Source of the DNA: Acetatifactor sp.
GTDB lineage: Bacteria > Bacillota > Clostridia > Lachnospirales > Lachnospiraceae
Length of the DNA: 15,158 bases
NCBI GenBank assembly: GCA_024699575.1
Contig: JAILPF010000496.1
Location: 1 to 15,158, forward strand
Reading direction: 5' to 3'
This document shows, piece by piece, positions 7,144-14,772 of this stretch (its first letter is position 1; each line of letters starts with the position of its first letter). The translations under genes were made by a program, and so were the position numbers. The notes under the pieces were generated by a model. That model saw nothing but the letters and a program-made list of their open reading frames with translations. It made no database searches and was not told the origin of the DNA.

Positions 7144-8280
7144 ATGAAAAAAATAGTAGCATTTTGGAAAAAAGAAACCGTGTTGTGTGTGGCGGTACTG
7201 TTGGGAGTGATTTCATCCTTTCTGGTGCGACCGGACGCTGCATATTTGGAATATATTGATTTTCGCACACTTGCAATTCTGTTTTGCCTGATGAGTATTA
7301 TGGCAGGACTACAGAAGCAGGGCGTGTTCCGCCTGATTGCAGAAAGTTTAATCAAACGGGTGCATGGACTTCGGCAGATTCAGTTGATTCTGGTTCTTTT
7401 GTGTTTTGTTCTGAGTATGTTTATAACCAACGATGTAGCGTTGATTACCCTTGTGCCTTTTACACTTACTGTGTTGGGGAAGCTTGGGGAGGAGTGGAAA
7501 AAGAAGCTGGCGGTTCCCATTGTGGTCATGCAGACAATGGCGGCAAACCTTGGCAGTATGCTCACTCCTATAGGGAATCCGCAGAATCTGTACCTGTATG
7601 GGAAAAGCGGAATCGGCCTGGGAGAATTTCTGCTACTGATGCTGCCTTACAGTCTGGCGTCGTTGGCAATGATGGTTATCTGGTGCCTGGTGCATCAGCC
7701 GGAGTCAGACGGACCGACATCTTTGTTCTTTGCCTTTCGAAGTGATTCGGAATTTGTGGGTAACAAAAAGCACATCCTGGCATATGTGGCACTGTTTTTA
7801 TTGGGACTTTTGACGGTTGGGCATATGGTGCCGTATCTACTGACGCTCAGCATTGTGACTCTAGTGATTCTGTTTATGGATAGAGACGTTTTTGGCAGGG
7901 TAGACTACTCCCTGTTAATCACTTTTGTAGGATTTTTTGTTTTCATTGGAAACATCGGAAGGATGGAAATATTCCGAACTTTTTTGGAAAGTGTGGTAAA
8001 CGGATTTGAGGTGCCGGTCGGAATTCTTTCCAGTCAGATAATCAGTAATGTTCCTGCGGCTCTTTTGCTTTCCGAGTTTACGAAGGACGTACAGTCCTTG
8101 ATTGTGGGGGTAAATTTAGGCGGACTGGGGACATTGATTGCATCGATGGCCAGTCTCATTTCCTACAAGCAGATTGTGAAAGAAATGCCGGAAGAAAAAG
8201 GGACTTATTTTAAGAGATTTACCTGGACAGGAATAGCATTTTTGGCTGTGCTGATTTTGATATGGTGGATGATACGATAA
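7144..8280 (+). CDS. SLC13/ArsB-type permease (citrate-transporter superfamily)
   Basis: Predicted 378-aa integral membrane transporter with about ten hydrophobic segments. The two re-entrant signature motifs of the ion-transporter superfamily are visible: ITNDVALITLVPF (94-106) with GSMLTPIGNPQN (137-148), and SNVPAALLLS (301-310) with GVNLGGLGT (322-330). These resemble CitMHS, SLC13 and ArsB/NhaD proteins. The substrate could be a carboxylate, an oxyanion or a cation; the sequence does not decide. At 378 aa it is shorter than typical SLC13 members (about 430-480) but both motif pairs are intact. The start at 7144 is preferred over the in-frame ATG at 7129 because GAGGAAG (7131-7137) lies 6 nt before it and the predicted transcription start is near 7124. 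It heads an operon with the YwlG-like gene (30 bp gap) and the MATE gene. Confidence 0.85.
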   Translation: MKKIVAFWKKETVLCVAVLLGVISSFLVRPDAAYLEYIDFRTLAILFCLMSIMAGLQKQGVFRLIAESLIKRVHGLRQIQLILVLLCFVLSMFITNDVALITLVPFTLTVLGKLGEEWKKKLAVPIVVMQTMAANLGSMLTPIGNPQNLYLYGKSGIGLGEFLLLMLPYSLASLAMMVIWCLVHQPESDGPTSLFFAFRSDSEFVGNKKHILAYVALFLLGLLTVGHMVPYLLTLSIVTLVILFMDRDVFGRVDYSLLITFVGFFVFIGNIGRMEIFRTFLESVVNGFEVPVGILSSQIISNVPAALLLSEFTKDVQSLIVGVNLGGLGTLIASMASLISYKQIVKEMPEEKGTYFKRFTWTGIAFLAVLILIWWMIR

Positions 8281-8310
8281 AAAGTGTGGATAAAAAGGAG
8301 AGTGACAGAT

Positions 8311-8865
8311 ATGACTGAGGATATGGCAATTATCAGTGAAGAGGCATATAGAGCGGCAAAAGAACTGTTAGAGGAGGTCCACATGGAGCCGGGTCAGCTT
8401 TTTGTAGTCGGATGCTCTACCAGCGAAGTGGGAGGAGCCGGCATCGGCACCTATTCCAGCCCGGAACTGGCGGAGGCGGTGTTTGGAGGAATCTATCAGG
8501 CGACCCAGGAGGCGGGAGTGTTTCTTGTAGCACAGTGCTGCGAGCATTTGAACCGGGCGTTGATTCTGGAGCGAGAGGCGGCCGAAAAATACGGATATGA
8601 GATGGTGAATGTGGTTCCACAGCCAAAGGCGGGCGGGTCTTTTGCTACGGCGGCATACAAATCCCTGGAACAGCCTGTTGCAGTAGAGCATGTCAAGGCC
8701 CATGCGGGCATGGATATCGGGGACACGTTGATTGGAATGCATTTGCGTGATGTGGCAGTACCGGTTCGTATCCGCACAGCAACTATTGGCGATGCACATG
8801 TGGTATGTGCGAGAACCAGATTAAAGTACATTGGTGGAGAACGAGCAATTTATGAGGAAGTTTAA
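8311..8865 (+). CDS. ywlG: YwlG / UPF0340 (DUF436) family protein
   Basis: Predicted 184-aa soluble protein matching the UPF0340 family (B. subtilis YwlG, about 180 aa), which has no established biochemical function. Visible family hallmarks are GCSTSEVGGAGIGTYSS (34-50), QCCEHLNRAL (75-84), NVVPQPKAGGSFATAAY (100-116), HAGMDIGDTLIGMHL (131-145) and VRIRTATIGDAHV (152-164). The adjacent cysteines 76-77, His79 and the Gly-rich loop suggest ligand or metal binding, but that is inference. A GTG at 8284 would add nine residues. The ATG at 8311 is preferred because AAGGAG (8295-8300) lies 10 nt upstream and the length then matches the family. It is sandwiched between two transporter genes; the MATE reading frame starts inside its last codons, which implies translational coupling. 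Confidence 0.88.
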   Translation: MTEDMAIISEEAYRAAKELLEEVHMEPGQLFVVGCSTSEVGGAGIGTYSSPELAEAVFGGIYQATQEAGVFLVAQCCEHLNRALILEREAAEKYGYEMVNVVPQPKAGGSFATAAYKSLEQPVAVEHVKAHAGMDIGDTLIGMHLRDVAVPVRIRTATIGDAHVVCARTRLKYIGGERAIYEEV

Positions 8866-10243
8866 AGAAAAATTTATAGGTGACAGAGATTTTTACAGGA
8901 TGGTGTTGTTGATAGCCCTACCCATTATGGCACAGAATGTGGTGGCCAATCTGGTGGGACTTTTGGACAATATCATGGTCGGCCAGCTGGGGACAGAGCA
9001 GATGTCCGGTGTGGCCATTGTCAATCAGCTGATGATGGTGTTCAATATCTGCGTTTTCGGATTGGTGTCCGGAGCATCGATATTCAGTGCCCAGTTTTAT
9101 GGACAGGGAAATCACGACGGAGTGCGATACACTTTTCGATTTAAGGTAATCAGCGGAGTGGTGCTCAATATCATCTGGCTGCTTATCTTTGGGATTTTTG
9201 GTGAAAATCTGATTGCACTTTATCTGAAGGACGACGGGACCAGTGACCTGATGCTTACACAGAGCTCCGGAATGAGTTATCTGCACATCATGATGATTGG
9301 TCTGGTGCTGTTTACGATTTCGCAGATATATGCGAGCACACTGCGCGAGATTGGGCAGACCATGGTGCCTATGGTGTCCGGAATCATTGCGGTGTTCATC
9401 AACCTGATTTTGAATTACATTCTGATTTTCGGCCATTTCGGTGCTCCGAAGATGGGAATTGAGGGTGCAGCGTGGGCGACCATCGTCTCGCGTGTTGCGG
9501 AAGCACTGATTGTAATCATCTGGACTCATTCCCACGGAAAAGAGTATCACTTTATCCGGGGCGCTTACCGGTCGGTGAAAATTCCGCTTAGTCTGGTGGG
9601 TCAGATTACCAAGAAGGGAACTCCTTTGCTGATTAATGAGGCACTCTGGGCTGTGGGACAGGCGACACTTGTGCAGTGCTATTCCACCAGAGGACTGAAC
9701 GTGGTGGCGGCAATCAATATTTCCGGCACGGTAGCAAACTTATTCAATGTGGTTTTTATTTCTCTGGGATCGGCGATTGGAATCATCGTGGGACAACTTC
9801 TGGGAGCCGGAAAGACGGAAGAAGCGGTGGACACGGACCGCAAAATTATCTTTTTTGCAGAAATCTGCTGTCTGGGAATCGGAACCTTGATGTTCTTTGT
9901 AGCACCGCAGTTCACACACCTATATAACACTACCGACGAAGTGAGAACTCTCGCAGGTAATCTGATACGAATCAGCTCAGTGCTGATGCCCATACATTCC
10001 TTCTATCACGCATCGTATTTCACGCTGCGGACAGGAGGAAAGACGGTGATCACGTTCTTGTTTGACAGCTTTTACCTGACGGTAGTCAATGTACCGTTGG
10101 CGTTCTGTTTAAGCCGTTTTACCGCTTTGCCGGTACTGGTTCTCTACATACTGGTAAACGGAGCGGAACTCTTTAAGGTAATCGTAGGATATGTTCTGAT
10201 TAAGAAGAGAGTATGGGTCAACAATCTGGTATCGGAGTTATGA
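8852..10243 (+). CDS. MATE-family multidrug/toxin exporter
   Basis: Predicted 463-aa membrane protein with the twelve-helix plan of MATE cation-coupled exporters. Family marks include LPIMAQNVVANLVGLLDNIM (23-42), GQLGTEQMSGVAI (44-56), SGASIFSAQFYGQG (73-86) and the linker pattern LREIGQTMVP...NLILNYILIFG...MGIEGAAWATI at about 164-211. It should export organic cations or other small toxic compounds in exchange for Na+ or H+; the substrate is not predictable. TTG (8831) and GTG (8834) starts are possible in frame. The ATG at 8852 is preferred, with GGAGA about 12 nt before it, giving a 14-bp overlap with the ywlG-like gene. The last gene of the operon, it overlaps murG tail to tail by 6 bp. 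Confidence 0.93.
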   Translation: MRKFKEKFIGDRDFYRMVLLIALPIMAQNVVANLVGLLDNIMVGQLGTEQMSGVAIVNQLMMVFNICVFGLVSGASIFSAQFYGQGNHDGVRYTFRFKVISGVVLNIIWLLIFGIFGENLIALYLKDDGTSDLMLTQSSGMSYLHIMMIGLVLFTISQIYASTLREIGQTMVPMVSGIIAVFINLILNYILIFGHFGAPKMGIEGAAWATIVSRVAEALIVIIWTHSHGKEYHFIRGAYRSVKIPLSLVGQITKKGTPLLINEALWAVGQATLVQCYSTRGLNVVAAINISGTVANLFNVVFISLGSAIGIIVGQLLGAGKTEEAVDTDRKIIFFAEICCLGIGTLMFFVAPQFTHLYNTTDEVRTLAGNLIRISSVLMPIHSFYHASYFTLRTGGKTVITFLFDSFYLTVVNVPLAFCLSRFTALPVLVLYILVNGAELFKVIVGYVLIKKRVWVNNLVSEL

Positions 10244-10247
10244 TACC
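10228..10247. terminator. Perfect inverted repeat across the overlapping MATE/murG stops
   Basis: GGTATC (10228-10233) and GATACC (10242-10247) form a 6-bp stem with an 8-nt loop. The loop and inner arm contain both stop codons (TGA of the MATE gene at 10241-10243, TAA of murG at 10238-10240). It can fold in transcripts from either strand. There is no clean U-run on either side, only TCTTC on the plus strand, so classification as a bidirectional terminator is tentative. Confidence 0.35.
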
Positions 10248-11299
10248 TCTTCAATCAATTTCATGATGGTTTGAATGGAATCAAGCTGACCGCTTTTACT
10301 CATGGAATCAATGTATTTCTGTCTGTTGAAATACAGTTCATGAACTTTATCGAGTAGAAGACCGGTAGTCAAATCATCTTCGTTTAACACAATGGAGAAT
10401 CCCTGGGATTCAAAGGAACCGGCATTCAGGATCTGGTCGCCGCGGCTGCTTGCTGCAGGCAATGGAATCAGAATGTTCGGTTTTTTTAATGCCAGAAGTT
10501 CGCAGATTGCGTTGGCACCTGCTCTGGAAATGACAATATCCGCCATGGCAAACAGGTCTTTGAGCTCTGCTTTGACATATTCAAACTGTTTGTAGCCGGG
10601 GGTATTTAACAGCAGATTGTCGATTTTGTCTTTGCCACACAGATGAACCACTTGGAAATCTTCCAGCAGCTTCGGAAGTGCTTCGCGGACAGCCGTATTG
10701 ACATTGGCGGCTCCCAGACTGCCTCCGATTACCATGATAACAGGCTTATTGGCAGTAAATCCGCACAGATTTAATCCGGCAACCTTATTGCCGCTTGCAA
10801 GCTCGGCGCGAATGGGCGAGCCGGTGAGAACCGCTTTTTCCTCCGGTAAAAGAGGAAGGGTTTCCGGAAAGTTGCAGCAAACTTTTTTGGCTACGGGAAT
10901 GCAGAGCTTATTGGCGAGCCCGGGTGTCATATCAGATTCGTGGATGATACAAGGAATGTGCAGGCTGGCAGCAGCTCGGACAACGGGAACGCTGACGAAG
11001 CCACCCTTGGAGAAGACTACATCGGGAGCAAACTTTTTCAGATAAGCTCTTGCCTCTGCAAAGCCTTTGATGACACGGAAAGGGTCAGTGATGTTTTTTA
11101 CATCCAGATAGCGACGGAATTTTCCGGTTGCAATGCCCTTGTAGGGAATGTCGAAGTCCCCAATCAGACGTTTTTCAATACCATCGTAGGAACCAATATA
11201 AGCAACTTCATATCCTGCTTCCTGAAGGGAAGGCAGTAAGGCAATGTTGGGTGTCACATGTCCGGCTGTGCCACCACCGGTCAAAACAATCTTTTTCAT
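10238..11299 (-). CDS. murG: UDP-GlcNAc:lipid I N-acetylglucosaminyltransferase
   Basis: Predicted 353-aa peripheral membrane glycosyltransferase that adds GlcNAc from UDP-GlcNAc to lipid I, making lipid II for peptidoglycan synthesis on the inner membrane face. Family motifs are all present: GGGTAGH (8-14, glycine-rich loop 1), HESDMTPGLANK (120-131), GSPIR (160-164), GGSLGA (192-197, second glycine-rich loop), SRAGANAICELLAL (258-271) and GDQILNA (287-293). The length is normal. A TTG start at 11305 would add two residues. The ATG at 11299 is preferred because GAGGG lies 8 nt upstream and the protein then opens with the expected MKKIVLTGGGTAGH. The gene stands alone with its own promoter, away from the usual cell-division cluster, and overlaps the convergent MATE gene by 6 bp. 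Confidence 0.96.
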   Translation of the reverse strand: MKKIVLTGGGTAGHVTPNIALLPSLQEAGYEVAYIGSYDGIEKRLIGDFDIPYKGIATGKFRRYLDVKNITDPFRVIKGFAEARAYLKKFAPDVVFSKGGFVSVPVVRAAASLHIPCIIHESDMTPGLANKLCIPVAKKVCCNFPETLPLLPEEKAVLTGSPIRAELASGNKVAGLNLCGFTANKPVIMVIGGSLGAANVNTAVREALPKLLEDFQVVHLCGKDKIDNLLLNTPGYKQFEYVKAELKDLFAMADIVISRAGANAICELLALKKPNILIPLPAASSRGDQILNAGSFESQGFSIVLNEDDLTTGLLLDKVHELYFNRQKYIDSMSKSGQLDSIQTIMKLIEEVS

Positions 11300-11342
11300 A
11301 ATCAAAGCCCTCTATCTTATTGAATTCATTTTATAACCATAG

Positions 11343-11371
11343 ATTATAGCAGATTTCTCCGCGGAAAACAA
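11343..11371 (-). promoter_or_regulatory. Strong sigma-A promoter for murG
   Basis: On the minus strand TTGTTT (11366-11371) and TATAAT (11343-11348) are 17 nt apart. The -10 is a perfect match and is preceded by TGC, making it an extended -10. The leader to the ATG at 11299 is about 37 nt. Confidence 0.7.
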
Positions 11372-11508
11372 TGGAAGGTCTTTTTGTCTGAACCTGTATT
11401 TTACGGGGACAAAATGACGATGACTTATCCTATCAAAATGGGAATATCTGCGATATACTTAGGTCTGAAATAAAAGGAATCCATTTTCTTGGAAAGAGAG
11501 GCAGAAAA

Positions 11509-12186
11509 ATGTTTGAAATTCTCAGGGAAGAACAATTGCTCAGTGGCGTGATGCTCGGTTTGTTTGCGCTCAGTCTTTTTTTCAGAGGACTTTTGGGGGC
11601 TCTTTATCAGAATATGATTCGGGAAGCGGATAATATGTCTGTGACGGAAAATAAATTTTTAAAACAATGTAAATTAAAATTTTCCAACTGCTTTCAACTG
11701 AATAAAGGGGTTGCCAATATTCCGGTATTTGTGGATAAGCTTTTGTGTAAGTTAGCGGTGGGGCCGTTCTCTTTTGAAACGGTGGACCACCTTTCGGGTC
11801 AGCTGATGCTTTTGTCTGTAGTCAGCGCGGGTGTGTGCATCTGCAAGGGAATCATGGGAGGGAGAATGCTGGGGGAGATTCTTCCTTTCTATATCATTAG
11901 TTTTTTGGAGCTGTATTTATACTTTTCATTGTCGGCGCTGATTGATATTCGTGGAAAAAGACATGTCCTGAAGGTGGAACTTGTGGATTATCTGGAAAAT
12001 CATCTGTCCGCCAGAATCCATGTTACAAAGGAAGACCTCCATATGCTGCAGAGGGATACGCAACAGAGTGATGCGACCCCGGTGAAAACTGTGGAACACA
12101 GAGGGATGGATATGGATTTGGAAAAGGAGGAACTGGAGGCACTGCTCGAGGAAGTTCTGGGTTTGTATTCGGGAAATTATACTTGA
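11509..12186 (+). CDS. Membrane protein of unknown function
   Basis: Predicted 225-aa protein that I do not assign to a named family. A hydrophobic segment at about 10-33 is followed by a basic, Cys-containing soluble stretch (MSVTENKFLKQCKLKFSNC at 43-61, then VANIPVFVDKLL at 68-79). Two more hydrophobic segments lie at about 99-117 and 122-146, and a hydrophilic tail at about 150-225 ends in an acidic helix-like run (EKEELEALLEEV, 205-216). The start ATG is supported by GAGAGG 7 nt upstream. A -10-like TATACT at 11454-11459 lies upstream but has only a poor -35. It is divergent from murG and 94 bp upstream of pgi. Codon use and base composition match its neighbours, so it looks like a resident gene. 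Function unknown. Confidence 0.75.
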   Translation: MFEILREEQLLSGVMLGLFALSLFFRGLLGALYQNMIREADNMSVTENKFLKQCKLKFSNCFQLNKGVANIPVFVDKLLCKLAVGPFSFETVDHLSGQLMLLSVVSAGVCICKGIMGGRMLGEILPFYIISFLELYLYFSLSALIDIRGKRHVLKVELVDYLENHLSARIHVTKEDLHMLQRDTQQSDATPVKTVEHRGMDMDLEKEELEALLEEVLGLYSGNYT

Positions 12187-12211
12187 ATTTACGGGGCAAC
12201 TTTGTTACACT
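12183..12211 (+). promoter_or_regulatory. Candidate promoter for pgi
   Basis: TTGAAT (12183-12188, overlapping the stop of the preceding gene) and TACACT (12206-12211) are 17 nt apart, resembling a sigma-A promoter. Transcription would start near 12218 and give a leader of about 62 nt that contains a 10-bp palindrome. Confidence 0.45.
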
Positions 12212-12222
12212 AACCTTAAGTA

Positions 12223-12232
12223 CGCCATGGCG
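12223..12232. repeat. 10-bp palindrome in the pgi leader
   Basis: CGCCATGGCG is a perfect palindrome. Its right arm GGCG (12229-12232) could alternatively pair with CGCC at 12240-12243 across a 7-nt loop. Could be an operator half-site or chance; no regulator is identified. Confidence 0.25.
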
Positions 12233-12280
12233 AACATGACGCCGAACAGTTACCGTTATTGAATACTGGAGGAGATGTGT

Positions 12281-13633
12281 ATGAGTAAACAGGTAAATTT
12301 TGATTATTCCAAAGCCGGTTCTTTTATTTCCAACGAAGAAATCGGCTATATGAAAAAACTGGCGCTGGATGCCAAAGAACTTTTATTATCCAGAAAGGGT
12401 GCAGGAAATGATTTCCTCGGATGGATTGATCTCCCTGTAGACTATGATAAGGAAGAGTTTGCAAGAATTAAGGCAGCTGCAAAGAAGATTCAGGAGGATT
12501 CAGAGGTACTGCTTGTCATCGGTATCGGTGGTTCCTACCTTGGAGCAAGAGCAGCAATTGAATTTTTGGGACACAGCTTCTACAACATTTTGGATAAGAG
12601 TGCCCGCAAGACACCGGAGATTTATTTCTGCGGTAATTCCATCAGCTCTACCTACTTAAAGCATTTGATGGATGTGGTTGGAGACAGAGATTTCTCCATT
12701 AACATGATTTCCAAATCCGGTACTACAACCGAGCCTGCTATTGCTTTCAGAGTATTTAAGAAGCTTCTGGAAGATAAGTACGGTAAGGAAGGCGCTGCAA
12801 AGAGAATCTATGCTACCACGGACAAGGCTAAGGGAAGCTTGAAGAACCTTGCTACAGAGGAAGGTTATGAGACCTTCGTTGTCCCTGATGATGTAGGAGG
12901 ACGTTTCTCCGTGCTGACAGCAGTAGGTCTTCTTCCTATTGCAGTAAGTGGTGCTGATATCGATAAATTGATGGAAGGTGCTGCAAGCGGACGCAAGCGT
13001 GCACTGGAGAATGATTTTGAGAACAATGATGCGTTGCAGTACGCAGCACTTCGTAACATTTTGCATCGCAAGGGCAAATCAGTAGAAATCCTTGCAAACT
13101 ATGAGCCCGCTGTTCACTATGTATCCGAGTGGTGGAAACAGCTTTACGGTGAGAGCGAAGGTAAGGACCAGAAGGGTCTGTTCCCTGCAAGTGTTGATTT
13201 GACAACCGATCTTCACTCCATGGGTCAGTTTATCCAGGATGGTTCCAGAATCATGTTTGAGACTGTAATCAATGTGGAGACCTCCAGAGAAGAGATTATC
13301 ATCGGTGAGGAGCCGGTTGATCTGGATGGTTTGAACTATCTTGCAGGCAAGAGCGTTGATTTTGTCAATAAGAGTGCTATGAACGGTACCATTCTTGCAC
13401 ATACCGATGGTCAGGTTCCCAACTTTGTGGTTAACGTACCTGAGGTAAGCGAGTTCTATCTTGGAGAGCTGTTCTACTTCTTCGAGTTTGCATGCGGTGT
13501 GAGCGGTTATCTTCTCGGGGTAAATCCTTTCAACCAGCCCGGCGTAGAAAGCTATAAGAAGAATATGTTCGCACTTCTTGGAAAACCCGGATATGAGGCA
13601 CAGAGAGAAGAGCTGTTAAAGAGACTTAACTAA
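12281..13633 (+). CDS. pgi: Glucose-6-phosphate isomerase
   Basis: Predicted 450-aa cytoplasmic enzyme that interconverts glucose 6-phosphate and fructose 6-phosphate in glycolysis and gluconeogenesis. The SIS-fold phosphosugar-binding motifs are present: GIGGSYLGA (81-89), SKSGTTTEP (144-152) and VGGRFSVLT (205-213). The catalytic region [12 protein letters not shown] (284-295) contains the base Glu291, and [12 protein letters not shown] (310-321) contains His312. The distal [14 protein letters not shown] segment carries the conserved C-terminal lysine. The length matches the short bacterial type (about 450 aa). The start at 12281 is preferred because GGAGGAG (12268-12274) ends 6 nt upstream; the in-frame ATG at 12275 would touch that site. 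Codon use is noticeably more biased than in neighbours, as expected for a highly expressed glycolytic gene. A terminator follows. Confidence 0.97.
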   Translation: MSKQVNFDYSKAGSFISNEEIGYMKKLALDAKELLLSRKGAGNDFLGWIDLPVDYDKEEFARIKAAAKKIQEDSEVLLVIGIGGSYLGARAAIEFLGHSFYNILDKSARKTPEIYFCGNSISSTYLKHLMDVVGDRDFSINMISKSGTTTEPAIAFRVFKKLLEDKYGKEGAAKRIYATTDKAKGSLKNLATEEGYETFVVPDDVGGRFSVLTAVGLLPIAVSGADIDKLMEGAASGRKRALENDFENNDALQYAALRNILHRKGKSVEILANYEPAVHYVSEWWKQLYGESEGKDQKGLFPASVDLTTDLHSMGQFIQDGSRIMFETVINVETSREEIIIGEEPVDLDGLNYLAGKSVDFVNKSAMNGTILAHTDGQVPNFVVNVPEVSEFYLGELFYFFEFACGVSGYLLGVNPFNQPGVESYKKNMFALLGKPGYEAQREELLKRLN

Positions 13634-13666
13634 TTCAGTTCATAAATAATCATCATAGACGAGAGG

Positions 13667-13700
13667 AAAAGGGAACTGCTGTGGCGGCTCCTTTTTTCTT
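13667..13700 (+). terminator. Rho-independent terminator after pgi
   Basis: AAAAGG (13667-13672) pairs with CCTTTT (13690-13695). Inside, CTGC (13676-13679) pairs with GCGG (13684-13687, one T-G wobble) around the loop TGTG, with a small internal loop between the two stems. A run of T with one C follows directly. It lies 33 bp after the pgi stop. Confidence 0.65.
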
Positions 13701-13713
13701 ATAGCTCGGAAGG

Positions 13714-13742
13714 AAAACAAGCGACCGCGAAGCGGAAGTTTT
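13714..13742 (+). repeat. Imperfect hairpin with GAA triloop, possible dispersed repeat
   Basis: CCGC (13725-13728) and GCGG (13732-13735) enclose GAA. Flanking AAAAC (13714-13718) and GTTTT (13738-13742) extend the stem across an asymmetric internal loop. The GCGAAGCG core resembles GC-rich palindromes that recur between genes in clostridial genomes, but only one copy is in this window, so a repeat family cannot be shown here. It may also be a second weak terminator or a leader structure of the dehydrogenase gene. Confidence 0.3.
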
Positions 13743-13783
13743 TGTGAGTACCTAAGAAGATTGTAAGGGAAAAGGTGAAGAAA

Positions 13784-14746
13784 ATGAAAATTGTTGTGCT
13801 TGAGAGAAACAGTGTGGGGCCGGATATCCCGGTGGATTGTCTGGAGGAACTCGGTGAAGTGACTTATTACAGAAATACGGTCACCATCGAGGAAGTCATT
13901 GAACGAGTGAAGGATGCGGACGTAATTGTGGCCAACAAGTCTCCCATGAATGAGGAGAGCCTGAAGGATGCCAAAAATGTAAAACTCATCTGTGAGTTTG
14001 CGACAGGATATGATAACTGTGATTTGGCATATTGTAAATCCAGAGGAATCAAGGTGGAGAATGTGGTGGATTACTGCACATCGATGGTGGCACAGCATAC
14101 TTTTACCATGGCGCTTGTCCTCTCTCAGAAACTGGCGCATTATGATAACTATGTAAAATCCGGTGCATACAGTGCGCAGGACCGTTTTTCCAATTTTGAT
14201 GTGCCCTTCTACGAGCTGGAAGGAAAAACATGGGGCATCGTGGGGATGGGAAATATCGGAAGAAGAGTTGCAAAAATAGCGAAGGCTTTTGGATGTCGCG
14301 TAATCTTCTACTCCATTACCGGAAAAAGCTCCTGCACAGAGTACGAGCAGGTGAATAAAGAGACTTTACTGGCAGAAAGTGACTTTCTGTCACTGCATTG
14401 CCCGTTAAGTGACCTTTCCCGCAACCTGATTGATAAGAAAGCATTGCAACAGATGAAGAAATCTGCTATTCTCATCAATGTGGCAAGAGGTCCTGTTGTG
14501 AATAATTCGGATTTGTATGAAGCTCTGGTAAGCGGAGAGATTGCGGCGGCAGGTCTGGATGTCTTGGAGAAAGAGCCTTTGCAACTGAGTAATCCGCTGA
14601 GCAAACTCAAAGACAGCAATCAGCTTATCATCACACCCCACCTGGCATGGGGAAGCGTGGAGGCGAGAATGAGGTGCGTGCAGGGTGTATACGATAATAT
14701 TGCCGCATTTAAGCGGGGTGAAGACCGAAATCTGGTGAATCCCTGA
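13784..14746 (+). CDS. D-isomer-specific 2-hydroxyacid dehydrogenase
   Basis: Predicted 320-aa cytoplasmic NAD(P)H-dependent oxidoreductase of the D-2-hydroxyacid dehydrogenase family, which reduces 2-oxo acids to D-2-hydroxy acids. The Rossmann motif GMGNIG (154-159) is preceded by the usual GKTWGIV strand. Catalytic residues are in place: Arg235 in NVARGPVV (232-239), Glu264 in DVLEKEP (259-265) and His286 in TPHLAWGS (284-291). FATGYDNCD (72-80) marks the substrate-binding domain. The HLAW wording is common in hydroxypyruvate/glycerate dehydrogenase-type members, but lactate or other substrates cannot be excluded. A GTG at 13775 would add three residues. The ATG at 13784 is preferred, with AAGGTG 6 nt upstream and the typical MKIVVLERN opening. 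It lies after the pgi terminator and 26 bp before the GtrA-like gene, with which it may be co-transcribed. Confidence 0.93.
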   Translation: MKIVVLERNSVGPDIPVDCLEELGEVTYYRNTVTIEEVIERVKDADVIVANKSPMNEESLKDAKNVKLICEFATGYDNCDLAYCKSRGIKVENVVDYCTSMVAQHTFTMALVLSQKLAHYDNYVKSGAYSAQDRFSNFDVPFYELEGKTWGIVGMGNIGRRVAKIAKAFGCRVIFYSITGKSSCTEYEQVNKETLLAESDFLSLHCPLSDLSRNLIDKKALQQMKKSAILINVARGPVVNNSDLYEALVSGEIAAAGLDVLEKEPLQLSNPLSKLKDSNQLIITPHLAWGSVEARMRCVQGVYDNIAAFKRGEDRNLVNP

Positions 14747-14772
14747 AAGGTTTAGAAGAAAGGTGTTACAGA

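Noticed and set aside
8284..8310. GTG start extending the YwlG-like protein by nine residues
   Set aside because: The extension would contain the AAGGAG that serves the ATG at 8311, and the shorter form matches the usual family length.
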